Source: Myxococcales bacterium (lineage in GTDB: Bacteria > Myxococcota_A > Polyangia > Polyangiales > Polyangiaceae). Taken from it: 64,000 bases of DNA. The notes beneath the pieces are model-generated. The model was not told the origin of the DNA. It saw only the letters and a program-made list of their open reading frames with translations, and ran no database searches. The position numbers were made by a program, and so were the translations under genes. The stretch is taken from the NCBI GenBank assembly GCA_016703425.1, contig JADJCA010000009.1, forward strand, positions 248,001 through 312,000, given 5' to 3'. Each line of letters starts with the position of its first letter. Position 1 is the stretch's first letter. This document shows positions 62,460 to 64,000 of the stretch, in pieces.

Positions 62460-64000
62460 CGACAAAAGGCCCCGCGGCGTCCCTCGCGCCAACCCCTCAA
62501 TCGTCCCCCTCGAGCACGGGCTCTCCGCGCGACCACGTCGCCCACTCGCTCGACTGCGATGCGCTCGTCGCGCACTACGCGACGAACCTCGACAAGGGCC
62601 TCACGACGGCCGAAGCGACGGCGCGCCTCGCCAAAGACGGAAAGAACGAGCTGCCACCGCCGCCGTCGCCGAGCGCCTGGAAGCGTATCCTCGCGCAGTT
62701 CGCCAACCCGATCGTTCTCACGCTGCTGGTCGCGGCCATCATCGCGCTTGTCGAGGGCATGAGCCGCTCCAACGAGCCGGCCCTCTCGCGCTTCGGCGAT
62801 GCCATCGCGATCTTCCTGATCGTGGGACTGAACGCCGTCTTGGGTTTCTACCAAGAGCGCCAAGCGGAAGCGGCCCTCGAGGCGCTGCAGAAGATGCAGA
62901 CGCCAAACGCGCGCGTGCGCCGCGACGACAAGGTCGCCGTCGTGCCCGCCGCGGAGCTGGTCGCGGGTGACGTGCTCGAGCTCGAGGCCGGCGACGCCAT
63001 CCCCGCCGACGCTCGCGTGGTGCAGTCGATCGACATGGCGGCGGAAGAGTCGGCCTTGACCGGGGAGTCCGTTCCCGTGGGAAAGGACGCGGCCGCGCTG
63101 GTGCCGGAAGACGCGCCCTTGGGCGATCGAACCACGATGTTGTTCGTCGGTACCAACGTCGTGCGCGGCAAGGGCCGCGCTGTCGTTGTGGCCACGGCGG
63201 TGCGCACCGAGCTCGGCAAGCTCTCTGAATTGATGCGCCAGGCAGAGCCCGGCAAGACCCCTCTGGAAGAGAAGCTCGAGGTCTTTGGACAGAAGATCCT
63301 CTGGGCGTGCCTCCTCTTGTCGGCGCTGCTGTTCATCCGTGGTCTCACCAAGGGCGATCGGAGCTGGACGGAGCTGCTGCTCGAAGCTGTCAGCCTCGCC
63401 GTCGCAGCAATTCCTGAGGGCCTGCCGGCGATCACCACCATCACTCTCGCCCTTGGCATGCAGCGCATGGCGAAGCGCGGTGCGATCATTCGCAAGCTGG
63501 CGGCCGTGGAGACGCTGGGTGCGGCCACCGTCATTTGCTCCGACAAGACGGGCACGCTCACGCAAAACGAGATGACGGTCCGGGAGATCTACGCCGGCGG
63601 CGCGAACTACAACGTCACGGGCGTCGGCTACGATCCGCGCGGCGAAGTCCAGGAGGCCGGCGGCGCGGCCGTGTCGGTGCCTGACAAACCGCTAAGGCAC
63701 CTCCTCGAAATCGTTGCACTTTGCAACAACGCGACCATCGACATCAACAGCGAAGGGACGTGGAAAGGCATCGGCGACCCCACGGAGGCGGCGCTCCTCA
63801 CGCTCGCGGCCAAGGGCGGCCTTCCGCGCGAATCGCTCACGCCGGGGCATCAGCTCCTCAAGGAAGTGCCCTTCGACAGTGATCGCAAGCGCATGACGAT
63901 CCTGACGCTCGACGCCAAGGGGCGCGAAATCGTCCACACGAAGGGCGGGGCAGAAGTGCTTCTCCCGATGTGCACCCGTGTGGATACGGACGGTGGCGTG
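62456..64000 (+). CDS. P-type Ca2+-transporting (P2A-like) ATPase, 5' part
   Basis: 515 residues are visible from ATG 62456, which overlaps the pspA stop; the gene continues past the window. Residues ~1-25 are a Pro/Ser-rich lead. The N-terminal cation-ATPase domain follows ('LTTAEATARLAKDGKNELPP'), then helices M1-M2, the actuator domain with 'AEESALTGESVPV' (TGES loop), helices M3-M4 with 'VAAIPEGLPAITTITLALGM' (PEGLP, ion site) and the phosphorylation motif 'CSDKTGTLTQNEMTV' (Asp). The nucleotide-binding domain is cut by the end. PEGLP is the Ca2+/Na+-type P2 signature. It exports cations at ATP cost; transport direction inferred from family. Confidence 0.95.
   Translation, partial: MTTKGPAASLAPTPQSSPSSTGSPRDHVAHSLDCDALVAHYATNLDKGLTTAEATARLAKDGKNELPPPPSPSAWKRILAQFANPIVLTLLVAAIIALVEGMSRSNEPALSRFGDAIAIFLIVGLNAVLGFYQERQAEAALEALQKMQTPNARVRRDDKVAVVPAAELVAGDVLELEAGDAIPADARVVQSIDMAAEESALTGESVPVGKDAAALVPEDAPLGDRTTMLFVGTNVVRGKGRAVVVATAVRTELGKLSELMRQAEPGKTPLEEKLEVFGQKILWACLLLSALLFIRGLTKGDRSWTELLLEAVSLAVAAIPEGLPAITTITLALGMQRMAKRGAIIRKLAAVETLGAATVICSDKTGTLTQNEMTVREIYAGGANYNVTGVGYDPRGEVQEAGGAAVSVPDKPLRHLLEIVALCNNATIDINSEGTWKGIGDPTEAALLTLAAKGGLPRESLTPGHQLLKEVPFDSDRKRMTILTLDAKGREIVHTKGGAEVLLPMCTRVDTDGGV

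Overview
The window is a GC-rich chromosomal segment from a Gram-negative bacterium. I infer a myxobacterium (Myxococcota, most like the Polyangia/Sorangium side). The reasons are two Ser/Thr protein kinases, an FHA-domain sigma-54 activator, many lipoproteins with Ala/Pro/Asp-rich linkers, a Cys-rich module ahead of a propeller-like domain, sigma/anti-sigma pairs, and menaquinone made by the futalosine route. This is inference from content; no rRNA or tRNA gene was seen.

Layout. 1-8000: start of a TonB-domain protein, two membrane GT-C-like glycosyltransferases, an HU protein with an acidic tail, two lipoproteins. 8009-12870: a maleylacetate reductase / homogentisate dioxygenase fusion divergent from an acyl-CoA ligase, then a small hydrolase-like lipoprotein. 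13011-15989: five tightly coupled genes whose order and sizes match the lcrG-lcrV-lcrH-yopB-yopD translocon operon of type III secretion, with no secretion apparatus beside them. 16057-17241: cobalamin adenosyltransferase and an ECF-like sigma factor. 17554-33377: a long minus-strand run that reads, in transcription order, ubiE/menG-like, ubiX-like, a radical-SAM-less MqnE paralogue, mqnE, an mqnA-mqnC fusion, an amidohydrolase (MqnX-like), ubiA-like, a DAHP synthase broken by a frameshift, a lipoprotein, a methyltransferase, a large S41 protease, pdxJ and nnr. Seven of the first eight junctions are 4-bp start/stop overlaps. The front of this run is a menaquinone operon that also carries the entry enzyme of chorismate supply; MqnB, MqnD and a UbiD-type decarboxylase are not in the window.

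33571-38083: DUF1285 protein, phosphoglycerate dehydrogenase, lipoprotein, a double-glycine-leader peptide gene behind a strong sigma-54 promoter match with tandem upstream inverted repeats, an SMI1/KNR4-like protein and a small membrane protein. 38393-44985: the classical rimP-nusA-ylxR/L7Ae-infB-ylxP-rbfA translation/transcription operon, preceded by a leader with two hairpins including an intrinsic-terminator-like one. 45285-48802: envelope protein, sigma factor, anti-sigma-like protein with DNA repeats, propeller lipoprotein. 48828-60863: OmpA-type outer membrane protein, NtrC-type regulator plus ABC ATPase, TPR-like membrane protein, receptor-like Ser/Thr kinase, further hypotheticals, FHA-sigma54 activator and a soluble Ser/Thr kinase. 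61105-64000: YbjN-like protein, PspA and the start of a P-type Ca2+-ATPase, translationally coupled to PspA.

Most promising for follow-up: the orphan translocon-like cassette, the reductase-dioxygenase fusion, the core-deleted MqnE paralogue, and the sigma-54-controlled double-glycine peptide.
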